From: Actinomycetota bacterium
GTDB taxonomy: Bacteria > Actinomycetota > Actinomycetes > Nanopelagicales > Nanopelagicaceae
Direction: 5' to 3'
Assembly: GCA_009702965.1 (NCBI GenBank)
Contig: WLHB01000004.1
Location: 1-57,244, forward strand
DNA length: 57,244 nt
The position numbers and the translations under genes are program-made. Below the pieces are notes generated by a model. It was not told where the DNA came from. It saw only the letters and a list, made by a program, of their open reading frames with translations, and did not search any database. Positions 44,104-52,000 of this stretch are shown here, in pieces; the stretch's first letter is position 1, and every line of letters begins with the position of its first letter.

Positions 44104-44244
44104 TGTCTTACTCCCTTAGCGCTGTAGATACTTCACTTGCAATTCTTGAAGTTATTGCATGAAGTTCCAGCAGGAGTTGATCCCTACGCCGTCGATCACG
44201 GATAAATTTCACCCTCGCCGGAACAGAGCAAAGATTAGCCTGAG
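44104..44244 (-). promoter_or_regulatory. rplY leader with stem-loop at 44130-44165
   Basis: Between prs and rplY. On the minus strand ACTTCA-T-GCAAT pairs with ATTGC-AAG-TGAAGT, an 11-bp stem with a 1x3 internal loop and a ten-base apical loop, 12 to 25 bases ahead of the AAGGGAG ribosome-binding site. TAATCT (near 44235) is a possible -10. In E. coli L25 represses its own mRNA, so an autoregulatory site is conceivable here. Confidence 0.4.
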
Positions 44245-45225
44245 TTAGCTGTGTCCGTCAAAAAGGCTTGTTACTGAGCCATCTTCGAAGACTTCACGGA
44301 TCGCCCGACCCAAAAGTGGGGCAATGGTGAGCACGGTGAGCTTGTCGAAACGCTTATCTTCAGCGATCGGAAGTGAGTTTGTGACAACAATTTCAACAGC
44401 ACGAGACTCTTTCAAGCGCTCAACAGCAGGGCCTGAGAAGACTGCATGGGTTGCTGCGATGATGACATCTTTTGCACCCCCCTCAAAGAGGGCATCAACA
44501 GCCTTCGTAATTGTTCCTGCAGTGTCAATCATGTCATCGATAACAACGCATGTGCGACCTGTGACATCACCAACGACGCGGCCTGTTACTGATTCATTTG
44601 GAATAAGTGGATCTCGTGTCTTATGAATAAATGCGATCGGACATCCACCAAGAAGTTCTGACCAACGTTCTGCAACGCGCACTCGTCCTGAGTCAGGAGA
44701 AACAATTGTGAGCATCGAACGATCAACTTTGCTTCCAACATAATTGGCAAGCATTGGTAGAGCAAAGAGATGATCTACTGGACCATCAAAGAAACCTTGA
44801 ATCTGAGAAGTGTGAAGGTCGACAACCATTAAGCGATCAGCGCCTGCAGTCTTATAAAGATCAGCCATCAATCGTGCAGAGATTGGCTCACGTCCACGGT
44901 GCTTCTTATCTTGACGAGCATATCCGTAGAAAGGTGCAACGACTGTAATGCGCTTTGCTGAAGCTCTCTTGAGAGCATCAACCATGATGAGTTGTTCCAT
45001 GATCTGCTTATTTACTGGGGCAGCATGTGACTGAAGTACGAATGCATCGCAACCGCGTACAGATTCTTCGAAGCGAACGAAAATTTCACCATTTGCAAAA
45101 TCATAAGCAGAGGTTGGGGTAAGTGGGACGCCTAGTTCGGATGCAACTTCATCTGCTAACTCTGGAAAACCTCGTCCTGTAAAGAGTCGTAATCTTTTTT
45201 CGGAAGTTAATCTGAGTTCGCTCAC
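44245..45225 (-). CDS. prs: Ribose-phosphate diphosphokinase (PRPP synthetase)
   Basis: 326 residues. Makes PRPP for nucleotide, His and Trp synthesis. Visible: LFTGRGFPELADEVA, the ATP loop VRFEESVRGCDAFVLQS, MVVDLHTSQIQGFFDGPVDH (catalytic His/flexible loop) and PRPP loop CVVIDDMIDTAGTI. GTG 45225 is five bases after glmU; AAGGG inside the glmU tail can serve as Shine-Dalgarno. glmU-prs is a conserved pair. Confidence 0.97.
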   Translation of the reverse strand: MSELRLTSEKRLRLFTGRGFPELADEVASELGVPLTPTSAYDFANGEIFVRFEESVRGCDAFVLQSHAAPVNKQIMEQLIMVDALKRASAKRITVVAPFYGYARQDKKHRGREPISARLMADLYKTAGADRLMVVDLHTSQIQGFFDGPVDHLFALPMLANYVGSKVDRSMLTIVSPDSGRVRVAERWSELLGGCPIAFIHKTRDPLIPNESVTGRVVGDVTGRTCVVIDDMIDTAGTITKAVDALFEGGAKDVIIAATHAVFSGPAVERLKESRAVEIVVTNSLPIAEDKRFDKLTVLTIAPLLGRAIREVFEDGSVTSLFDGHS

Positions 45226-45230
45226 AGAAG

Positions 45231-46655
45231 TTAGCCCTTCTTCCCATCATCATGACGCGAGGCCGCATCTGCTGATTTTGTACCGGATCGCTTGCGCAGG
45301 ACCCAACCTAATACATTTCTCTGCTTTGCCCTAGCAACTCCAATTGCTCCGGGTGGCACATCTTCAGTAATCACTGAGCCAGCGGCTGTATATGCGCCAT
45401 CTCCGATCGTGATCGGGGCTACCAACATGGAATCGCTCCCGATTCGCACATGATCTCCAACCACGGTGTGGTGTTTTTCAACGCCATCGTAATTCACGAA
45501 AATTGTCGCAGCACCGATATTGCTACCCTCACCGATTGTGGCATCGCCAACATATGAAAGGTGCGGAACCTTTGAACCGTCACCAACAACAGCATTCTTC
45601 ATCTCAACAAATGCTCCGGCCTTACTTGATGTGCCTAGTTGGGTACCTGGTCTTAAATATGTAAATGGTCCAACGCTTGCATTGGCACCGATCACAGCAC
45701 CTGTGCAGTGAGATTCAATCACCTGCGCACCAGAGGCAACGGTGCAATTAAGCAATGTGCTGCGAGGCCCGATAACGGCGCCGCTTGCAACCTTTGTTGA
45801 CCCAGCAATCCATGTACCTGGCAATAACGTGACATCACTTTCAACTGTGGCAGTTGAATCAACCCAGGTTGAGATTGGATCAACGATAGTCACGCCAGCC
45901 TTCATTAAATTATCGTTAATCAGATCGCGCAAAAGAGCAGCGCTTTCAGCAAGCTGGGCACGGTCATTAACTCCGAGAATTTCAATAAAGTCTTCGATGA
46001 GAACCGCTGCGATTGATCCACCGTCATTACGGAGGATTTCAAGAACATCGGTGAGATAGAGCTCGCCTTGTGAATTATCGTTCTTTAATTTTCCAATCGC
46101 TGCCGCAAGTTTTACACCGTCGAATGCGTAGACCCCAGAATTAACTTCGTAGATTGCCTTCTCTTCATCGCTGGCATCGCGCTCTTCAACGATACGAAGT
46201 AATGAACCATCTTCGCTGCGAACAATTCGGCCATACCCTGTTGGATCTGGGTGCTCAGCAGTCATGACAGATGCTGCAAACTTTCCTTTATGGTGAACTT
46301 CTAAAAGTGCTTCAAGTGAGGCACCTGTAAGCATCGGGGTATCCCCTGCAAGAACCAAGACAGTTCCCTGTGAACTTGTGCCTGCGAGCGCCAATTGAGT
46401 TGCATGACCGGTACCACCGCGGTGTTCTTGAAAGACCGTTGTGGCGTGAGGTGCAATTTGGGCAACATGTGCTTCAACAAGTTCACGACCTGCGCCGACG
46501 ACAATGCAAAGATTTTTACCCTTGAGCCCACTTACTGCATGGAGAACATGGCCAAGAAGTGTGAGACCAGAAATTTCATGAAGAACCTTGGGAGTTGTGG
46601 ATTTCATCCGCGTGCCTTCTCCAGCGGCGAGAACAACCACTGTTTCAAGGCTCAT
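45231..46655 (-). CDS. glmU: Bifunctional GlmU: glucosamine-1-P acetyltransferase and UDP-GlcNAc pyrophosphorylase
   Basis: 474 residues. Makes UDP-GlcNAc for the cell wall. N-terminal nucleotidyltransferase (1-230) with VVLAAGEGTRMKSTTPKVLH and ILVLAGDTPML-like GTVLVLAGDTPMLTG; C-terminal left-handed beta-helix (250-450) with hexapeptide repeats, GPFTYLRPGTQLG, HLSYVGDATIGEGSNIGAAT and the catalytic His region. The tail is basic. ATG 46655 is six bases after TACACT (leaderless); the tRNA-Gln repeat array ends two bases upstream of that -10. Confidence 0.97.
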   Translation of the reverse strand: MSLETVVVLAAGEGTRMKSTTPKVLHEISGLTLLGHVLHAVSGLKGKNLCIVVGAGRELVEAHVAQIAPHATTVFQEHRGGTGHATQLALAGTSSQGTVLVLAGDTPMLTGASLEALLEVHHKGKFAASVMTAEHPDPTGYGRIVRSEDGSLLRIVEERDASDEEKAIYEVNSGVYAFDGVKLAAAIGKLKNDNSQGELYLTDVLEILRNDGGSIAAVLIEDFIEILGVNDRAQLAESAALLRDLINDNLMKAGVTIVDPISTWVDSTATVESDVTLLPGTWIAGSTKVASGAVIGPRSTLLNCTVASGAQVIESHCTGAVIGANASVGPFTYLRPGTQLGTSSKAGAFVEMKNAVVGDGSKVPHLSYVGDATIGEGSNIGAATIFVNYDGVEKHHTVVGDHVRIGSDSMLVAPITIGDGAYTAAGSVITEDVPPGAIGVARAKQRNVLGWVLRKRSGTKSADAASRHDDGKKG

Positions 46656-46661
46656 GTATTA

Positions 46662-46667
46662 AGTGTA
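46662..46667 (-). promoter_or_regulatory. Leaderless -10 element of glmU
   Basis: TACACT on the minus strand, six bases (TAATAC) before ATG 46655. The region where a -35 would lie is the third (tRNA-distal) repeat unit. Confidence 0.55.
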
Positions 46668-46669
46668 AC

Positions 46670-46771
46670 TTGCTCCGCCTGCTTATTCGGCGGGCAATAT
46701 AAATTGCTCCGCCTGCTTATTCGGCGGGCAATATAAATTGCTCCGCCTGCTTATTCGGCGGGCAATATAAA
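46670..46771. repeat. Three perfect 34-bp tandem repeats derived from the tRNA-Gln 3' end
   Basis: Units 46670-46703, 46704-46737 and 46738-46771 are identical. Plus-strand unit: TTGCTCCGCC, TGCTTATTC, GGCGGGCAA, TATAAA. TTGCTCCGCC continues as the first ten bases (46772-46781) of the region holding the tRNA 3' end. On the transcribed (minus) strand each unit is a hairpin TTGC-CCGCC / GGCGG-a-GCAA, and units 1 and 2 downstream of the tRNA are followed by TTTATATT, so they resemble stacked terminators. Confidence 0.95.
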
Positions 46772-46774
46772 TTG

Positions 46775-46846
46775 CTCCGCCACCAGGTATCGATCCTGGA
46801 CCCTGGGCTTCAAAGGCCCATGTGCTAGCCACTACACAATGGCGGA
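46775..46846 (-). tRNA. tRNA-Gln(UUG)
   Basis: 72 nt. Acceptor TCCGCCA/TGGCGGA, D-arm GTGTAGTGGCTAGCAC, anticodon arm TGGGC-CTTTGAA-GCCCA (anticodon TTG), variable GGGTC region, T-arm CCAGG-ATCGATA-CCTGG, discriminator G, then CAA; CCA is not encoded. GAGAAT (46858-46853) lies six bases upstream of the 5' end, so the predicted transcript starts at the mature 5' end. Confidence 0.93.
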
Positions 46847-46852
46847 ACCCGT

Positions 46853-46858
46853 ATTCTC
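46853..46858 (-). promoter_or_regulatory. -10 element of tRNA-Gln
   Basis: GAGAAT on the minus strand followed by ACGGGT and then the first base of the tRNA. Same hexamer as at ppc and the 12384 palindrome. Confidence 0.5.
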
Positions 46859-46900
46859 CCTCATTACTTGGGGTGCTGGCGACCAGAATCCGCGCAATCG

Positions 46901-47812
46901 TTAAATAATTTTTGCGCCCTGCACAGGACCAAAGGCCCGAGCAACGCTTCCTACAACTCCACTTGAGGTCAGGGCGACCGCTAAATCCAAGCCTGCTTCA
47001 ACATCTGCAACGAGAAATGCAACAGTGGGGCCAGAGCCTGAAACTATCGCACCAAGTGCTCCATATTCCTGGCCAACATCGAGAACTAATGACAGTGCAG
47101 GACGCAACGTGCAGGCCGCACTTTGTAGATCATTGCTCAGTGATGCGCCAACGGCTTTCGCGTCCCCTGAAAGAAGTGCCTGCATTAATTGATCACTAAT
47201 TCGTGGCTCTGAGATATCTAACTCTGCACGCAATCGATCACACTCTGCATAAACAGCTGGTGTTGAAAGACCGACGCTGGAAAGTGCTAAGACCCAGTGA
47301 TAGGTACCTCGTGAAAGAGCAGATGTAAGTTGGTCACCGTGGCCTTGTCCAATAGCAGTTCCACCCGTGAGCATAAATGGAACATCGCTACCCAGAGATG
47401 CGGCGAAATCATGTTGTTCTTCACGAGACATTGCTAAGTCATACAGGTAATCAATTGCAACAATCATTGCAGCAGCGTCGGCGCTTCCACCAGCCATACC
47501 TCCTGCAACTGGGATGCTCTTCTTAACTTCAATATGAACATCGATCGTGATGTCATATTCAGATGCAATTAACTGCGCAGCCTTCACCGCCAAATTTGTC
47601 TGATCCGCTGGAACCCCATGGGTGTGATCTCCCACGATTGAAATAGTGATTCCTGAACCAGGGGCGCTCTTTGTGACGGTCACATCATCGAAAATTGAAA
47701 TAGCCTGAAAGACAGAGACAAGATTGTGGAAGCCATCGGACTCTCGCGGGCCAACGGATAACTGCAAATTAACCTTTGCAGGTACGCGCACCGTTACTGA
47801 ATCTTTTGCCAC
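46901..47812 (-). CDS. ispE: 4-diphosphocytidyl-2-C-methyl-D-erythritol kinase
   Basis: 303 residues. GHMP kinase of the MEP isoprenoid pathway. RVPAKVNLQLSVGPRESDGFH (motif 1, catalytic K), the ATP motif IPVAGGMAGGSADAAA and ALGAIVSGSGPTVAFLV (motif 3) are all present. GTG 47812 lies six bases after TAAGGT, with no Shine-Dalgarno, so it seems to have its own leaderless promoter 16 bases after rsmA. The rsmA-ispE order is a conserved actinobacterial pair. Confidence 0.95.
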   Translation of the reverse strand: MAKDSVTVRVPAKVNLQLSVGPRESDGFHNLVSVFQAISIFDDVTVTKSAPGSGITISIVGDHTHGVPADQTNLAVKAAQLIASEYDITIDVHIEVKKSIPVAGGMAGGSADAAAMIVAIDYLYDLAMSREEQHDFAASLGSDVPFMLTGGTAIGQGHGDQLTSALSRGTYHWVLALSSVGLSTPAVYAECDRLRAELDISEPRISDQLMQALLSGDAKAVGASLSNDLQSAACTLRPALSLVLDVGQEYGALGAIVSGSGPTVAFLVADVEAGLDLAVALTSSGVVGSVARAFGPVQGAKII

Positions 47813-47818
47813 GCGTAG

Positions 47819-47824
47819 ACCTTA
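47819..47824 (-). promoter_or_regulatory. Leaderless -10 element of ispE
   Basis: TAAGGT on the minus strand, six bases (CTACGC) before GTG 47812. Confidence 0.5.
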
Positions 47825-47828
47825 TTAC

Positions 47829-48653
47829 TTATTGAGCAATTGTGCAGAAATCTTGAATGGTCAGCGCTTCACCACGCAACGTGCCATCAATTCCCACCGA
47901 CGCAAGGTGCGCTTCGGCTGCCGCCGAACCGCCATAGATAGATGACAAGGTTGAACGGAGCATTTTTCTGCGCTGAGCGAATGCTAAATCGATGATTGAA
48001 AAGACCTTCTTTCGTAGCACTTCATCACCTAATGGGGCATGGCGCGAAAAGGCTACTAACTTAGAATCTACATTCGGAGCTGGCCAGAAAATTGATCGAG
48101 AAACAGAGCCTGCACTAGTCACATCTGCCCACCATGCCGCCTTCACGCTTGGGATTCCGTACTCCTTGCTATTTGGTTTCGCCGCTAAACGATCAGCAAC
48201 TTCTGCCTGCACCATCACGACACCGCTTCGTAGCGTTGGGAAGTACTCAAGGAGATGAAGAAAGACGGGGACTGAAACGTTATAGGGCAAGTTAGCAACC
48301 AATACGGTGGGTTCCACATCAAGTGATGTGACTGCCAACGCATCACTTGTGTGAACTGTTAACTGTTCTGATCGCTGGCTATGTTTTGCAGCCGTGATCG
48401 GGAGCTGCCTGGCCAAACGAGAGTCAATTTCAATTGCAACCACAGATGCTGCTTCTTCTAAAAGGGCGAGTGTCAACGATCCAAGGCCGGGGCCAATTTC
48501 AAGTGCGACATCATCGCTACGAACATCGGCAACTCGAACGATTTTTCGACACACATTTGCATCAATAACAAAGTTTTGACCAAGTGATTTAGATGGTTTG
48601 AGATCAAGGAGAGCGGCAAGCTCTCTAATCTCTGCCGCTCCTAGAAGGCTCAC
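47829..48653 (-). CDS. rsmA: 16S rRNA dimethyladenosine transferase RsmA/KsgA
   Basis: 274 residues. Dimethylates two adenosines in helix 45 of 16S rRNA late in 30S assembly. SLGQNFVIDANVCRKIV, the SAM site ALEIGPGLGSLTLALLE, and the adenine-flipping NLPYNVSVPVFLHLLE are clear, as is the C-terminal FAQRRKMLRSTL. GTG 48653 overlaps the tatD stop (GTGA). Confidence 0.96.
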   Translation of the reverse strand: MSLLGAAEIRELAALLDLKPSKSLGQNFVIDANVCRKIVRVADVRSDDVALEIGPGLGSLTLALLEEAASVVAIEIDSRLARQLPITAAKHSQRSEQLTVHTSDALAVTSLDVEPTVLVANLPYNVSVPVFLHLLEYFPTLRSGVVMVQAEVADRLAAKPNSKEYGIPSVKAAWWADVTSAGSVSRSIFWPAPNVDSKLVAFSRHAPLGDEVLRKKVFSIIDLAFAQRRKMLRSTLSSIYGGSAAAEAHLASVGIDGTLRGEALTIQDFCTIAQ

Positions 48654-49522
48654 AGCGATGTTCCTGCGGCAAACGAACCAAATATTCTCTCGGCATTATT
48701 TGAAATCGCTGTCGCAAACTCAGCGAGTTCAGCGTTACGTTCATCAGCCATTGCTCTGACAATGGTTGCAATCTGTGCTGGTGAATTGAGTGCTCCACGA
48801 TGTGGCATCGGGGCTAAAAACGGAGCATCCGTCTCAACTAAAATCTGATCAATAGGTGTAATTGAAAGTGCTTCACGCAGCGCCGGAGCATTTTTAAAGG
48901 TAACAGTCCCAGCAAACGAGAGAATATATCCACGTTCAATGCACTTCTTAGCCATCTCTACATCTCCAGAAAAGCAATGAAAGACAGTCTTTTCAGGTGC
49001 ACCGACTTCTTCGAGGATAGATAAGACATCATCGTGTGAATCGCGGTCGTGAATTACTAGCGCTTTCCTACTTCGCTTGGCCAGTTCAATATGCCACTTA
49101 AATGATTCTTGTTGACGCGGGCGCAGTTCTGGTGGTGTGCGAAAGTAATCAAGCCCTGTCTCGCCAATTGCTCGTACCCGCGGATGTTCTGCCAATTTTT
49201 CAATGATCGCTAAATCCTTTTCAAGATCTGCCACAACTGGCGCTTCATTAGGGTGAAGGGCTACCGCTGCAAGAACTTGGTTCTCATAGAGTGCGGCAAG
49301 ATCAACTCCCCATTGTGATTGCTCTGCTGAATATCCAACCTGAACTATTCGATCAATTCCAGCCTTCGCGGCATCATCGAGTACTTGTTTTACTTCAGGT
49401 GAATCAACAGCTGTATTTGCGACAATCTCGATGTGGGCGTGTGCATCAACACAAGGAACAGGTAGCGGCTCTGGTGCTGGCGCAAGTTGGCGATCAATAT
49501 CGCGATTGTGGCGATCTGCCAT
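48650..49522 (-). CDS. tatD: TatD-family metal-dependent DNase
   Basis: 290 residues from ATG 49522 (MADRHNRD), seven bases after the metG stop. TIM-barrel hydrolase with VDAHAHIEIVA (metal His pair), AIGETGLDYFRT, ALVIHDRDSHDDV, VFHCFSGDVEMAK and LVETDAPFLAPMPHRG. Acts as 3'-5' exonuclease or D-tyrosyl-tRNA-like quality control in some species. An ATG at 49546 inside metG is possible but would add MRLKSNFQ. Many actinobacteria have an rpf gene between tatD and rsmA; it is absent here. Confidence 0.94.
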   Translation of the reverse strand: MADRHNRDIDRQLAPAPEPLPVPCVDAHAHIEIVANTAVDSPEVKQVLDDAAKAGIDRIVQVGYSAEQSQWGVDLAALYENQVLAAVALHPNEAPVVADLEKDLAIIEKLAEHPRVRAIGETGLDYFRTPPELRPRQQESFKWHIELAKRSRKALVIHDRDSHDDVLSILEEVGAPEKTVFHCFSGDVEMAKKCIERGYILSFAGTVTFKNAPALREALSITPIDQILVETDAPFLAPMPHRGALNSPAQIATIVRAMADERNAELAEFATAISNNAERIFGSFAAGTSL

Positions 49523-49529
49523 CTGAAAA

Positions 49530-51101
49530 TTACTCTTTAATCTCAAGTCGTGGAAAGAGAACTGGGCTCTTTGTTACAACAGCGCCTTGTGGCAGTTGCC
49601 CCCATTGCGCAATATCGCTCACCTTCTGGGCACCGATTGGGCCAAGTGTTTCTTGCGCACCGAGTGAGTTCCAAAGAACTTCAGTGGTGGCTGGCATAAC
49701 AGGGTGCAAAAGAACAGCGAGTGCTCGTAGAGATTCAGCGGTGTTATAAAGAACTTGTTCTAACTCAGCTTTATTTGCTGGATCTTTCGCCAAAATCCAT
49801 GGCTCTTTTTCAGTCACATATCCGTTAACTTTTTTACAAAAGTCCATGGCCGCAACGATTCCGGTTTGGAAATCAAGAGCGACCATCGCTTTATCTGCTG
49901 TCTCGACTGTTGCCTTGAGGGCTTGTACAAGTGAATCATCATGGTGTGGGGCAGGGATAACGCCTTCACAATACTTTTCAATCATCGCTGCAAGGCGTGA
50001 GGCTAGGTTTCCAAAGTCATTTGCGAGCTCTGATGTGTAACGCGCACTCATATCTTCCCAAGAGAAAGATCCGTCGCTACCAAAGGGAATTGCGCGCAAG
50101 AAGTAATATCTAAAAGCATCGATACCAAAGTGGTCGGTGATATCAGAGGGAGCGATTCCTGTGAGTTTTGATTTACTCATTTTTTCGCCGCCAACTAAGA
50201 GCCATCCATGTGCAAAGACTTTGCGAGGGGTATCAAGTCCGGCAGCCATCAACATCGCTGGCCAAATGACGGCGTGAAAGCGCAAGATATCTTTTCCTAC
50301 AAGATGAACATCAGCCGGCCACGTCTGCGCAAACTTCTTCCCACCTTCTGAATTTGGATCATCAGTGAGTCCAACTGCGGTTGCATAATTAAGTAGGGCA
50401 TCAAACCAAACGTAAACAACTTGATCGGTATCCCAGGGAACAGGGATTCCCCAATCAAATGTTGATCGGCTAATGGAGAGATCTGAAACTCCGCCTTCTA
50501 AGAACGAGATCACTTCATTGCGCGCACTTTCAGGTTGGCAAGCATCTGGATTGTTCTTATATAAATCAATAAGTGGTTGGGCAAATGCGGAGAGTTTAAA
50601 GAACCAATTATTTTCATTGACAATTTCAACGGGCTTACTGTGAATAGGGCAGAGTTTCTCTCCATCTGCATCGATGAGATCACCTGGTAGCTTGAATTCT
50701 TCGCAGCCCACGCAATACGGGCCTTCATACTTTCCCGCATAAATGTGGCCAGAGTCTTTTAGTGATTGTAGAAACTTCTGAACACGTTCGGTATGGCGCG
50801 GCTCTGTAGTGCGGATGAAATCATCATTTGCGATATTCAGCGCACTCCAATTGGGCTTCCACGCATCAGCAACAAGACGATCAACCCATTCTTGTGGAGC
50901 AACGTTGTTCTGCTCTGCAGTGCGCATTACTTTCTGGCCATGCTCATCTGTGCCAGTCAGAAACCAGACAGATTCACCACGCTGGCGATGCCAACGTGTG
51001 AGTACATCTCCTGCAACAGTTGTGTATGCATGCCCAATATGCGGGGCATCATTGACATAGTAAATCGGTGTTGTCAGGTAGAAGGATTTCACGTGCGCCA
51101 T
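49530..51101 (-). CDS. metG: Methionyl-tRNA synthetase
   Basis: 523 residues from ATG 51101, four bases after rsmI. HIGH motif in TTPIYYVNDAPHIGHAYT, KMSKS in GGEKMSKSKLTG, and a single zinc knuckle YCVGCEEF with LCPIHSKPV. The anticodon-binding domain runs to the end; there is no C-terminal tRNA-binding dimerisation domain, as in other short actinobacterial MetG. The frame extends upstream into rsmI, but that reading is antisense-free noise. Confidence 0.96.
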   Translation of the reverse strand: MAHVKSFYLTTPIYYVNDAPHIGHAYTTVAGDVLTRWHRQRGESVWFLTGTDEHGQKVMRTAEQNNVAPQEWVDRLVADAWKPNWSALNIANDDFIRTTEPRHTERVQKFLQSLKDSGHIYAGKYEGPYCVGCEEFKLPGDLIDADGEKLCPIHSKPVEIVNENNWFFKLSAFAQPLIDLYKNNPDACQPESARNEVISFLEGGVSDLSISRSTFDWGIPVPWDTDQVVYVWFDALLNYATAVGLTDDPNSEGGKKFAQTWPADVHLVGKDILRFHAVIWPAMLMAAGLDTPRKVFAHGWLLVGGEKMSKSKLTGIAPSDITDHFGIDAFRYYFLRAIPFGSDGSFSWEDMSARYTSELANDFGNLASRLAAMIEKYCEGVIPAPHHDDSLVQALKATVETADKAMVALDFQTGIVAAMDFCKKVNGYVTEKEPWILAKDPANKAELEQVLYNTAESLRALAVLLHPVMPATTEVLWNSLGAQETLGPIGAQKVSDIAQWGQLPQGAVVTKSPVLFPRLEIKE

Positions 51102-51105
51102 CTTA

Positions 51106-51942
51106 TTACGACTTACTCGCATCAACGACAGCGGCATAGACGACCTTCTTAGGCAGTTCTGACTCTTTTGCCACTGTTGCGATCGCATCTTTACGATCCA
51201 TTCCAGCAGATTCAAATTCGCGTACTCGAGCAACAATCTCTTCCGCACTCTTTATCGCAGCACCGACAGGTACTCCTTCGATTACCAGCGTGATTTCTCC
51301 TAAAATCTCCTTCGATTGAGACCAATCAATCAGCTCTTGTAGCGAGCCTCGAACTGTCTCTTCATAGGTTTTTGTCATTTCACGACAGACCGCGGCACGA
51401 CGATCAATGCCGAGAATTGATGCGGCATCGCGCAGTGAATCTGTAATGCGGTGAGGGGCCTCAAAGAAAACCATGGTGCGTTCCTCAAATCGCAACGTTT
51501 CAAGGTGAGCAATGCGAGCACCAGAGCTGCGAGGAAGAAAACCCTCAAATGTAAAACGATCTGTCGCAAGCCCAGAGAGTGCTAACGCCATCGTTGGGGC
51601 GCTAGGGCCTGGAATAACAACAACACTGATTCCTAGCGCGATCGCATCGCGTGTAAGTCGGAAACCTGGATCACTAATTGTTGGCATCCCTGCATCCGAT
51701 ACAACAAGAACTTTTTTGCCACTGTGAAGAAGTGAGAGTACTTCCTCGGTCCGCGCAGTTTCATTTCCATCAAAGAATGAGATTATCCGTGCAGTAAATG
51801 TGACACCAAGATCTGCAGCCAATCGATGAAATCGGCGAGAGTCTTCCGCCGCAATAACTTCGGCATCAATGATCGCTTGCTTTAATCGCGGGCTGGCATC
51901 TCCTGGATTACCAAGAGGAGTAGCCGCCAACGTTAAGGTCAT
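51106..51942 (-). CDS. rsmI: 16S rRNA (cytidine(1402)-2'-O)-methyltransferase RsmI
   Basis: 278 residues. Tetrapyrrole-methylase-fold enzyme that 2'-O-methylates C1402 in the P site. LAATPLGNPGDASPRL, AEDSRRFHRLAADLG, VLVVSDAGMPTISDPGF and VVIPGPSAPTMALALSGL are the SAM and substrate loops, with FFEAPHRITDSL. ATG 51942 opens the rsmI-metG-tatD-rsmA chain and is divergent from pmt, 58 bases away. Confidence 0.96.
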   Translation of the reverse strand: MTLTLAATPLGNPGDASPRLKQAIIDAEVIAAEDSRRFHRLAADLGVTFTARIISFFDGNETARTEEVLSLLHSGKKVLVVSDAGMPTISDPGFRLTRDAIALGISVVVIPGPSAPTMALALSGLATDRFTFEGFLPRSSGARIAHLETLRFEERTMVFFEAPHRITDSLRDAASILGIDRRAAVCREMTKTYEETVRGSLQELIDWSQSKEILGEITLVIEGVPVGAAIKSAEEIVARVREFESAGMDRKDAIATVAKESELPKKVVYAAVVDASKS

Positions 51943-51988
51943 TGGACTATCTTCTCAGGAATTACTCCACTTTACTTACAGATGCGCA

Positions 51989-51994
51989 TACCCT
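51989..51994 (+). promoter_or_regulatory. Leaderless -10 element of pmt
   Basis: TACCCT six bases (tatgcc) before the GTG at 52001, which decides this start over longer in-frame options overlapping rsmI. Confidence 0.55.
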
Positions 51995-52000
51995 TATGCC

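Noticed and set aside
46670-46771. CRISPR array
   Set aside because: The three units follow each other with no spacers, are palindromic over most of their length and derive from the tRNA end; no cas genes are in the window.
51102-51248. Long N-terminal extension of MetG
   Set aside because: The extra residues overlap rsmI in another frame and are not family-like; MAHVKSFYLTTPIYY is the normal start.
51869-52000. Longer pmt start inside rsmI
   Set aside because: The extra residues are antisense to rsmI, and TACCCT six bases before GTG 52001 marks the start.
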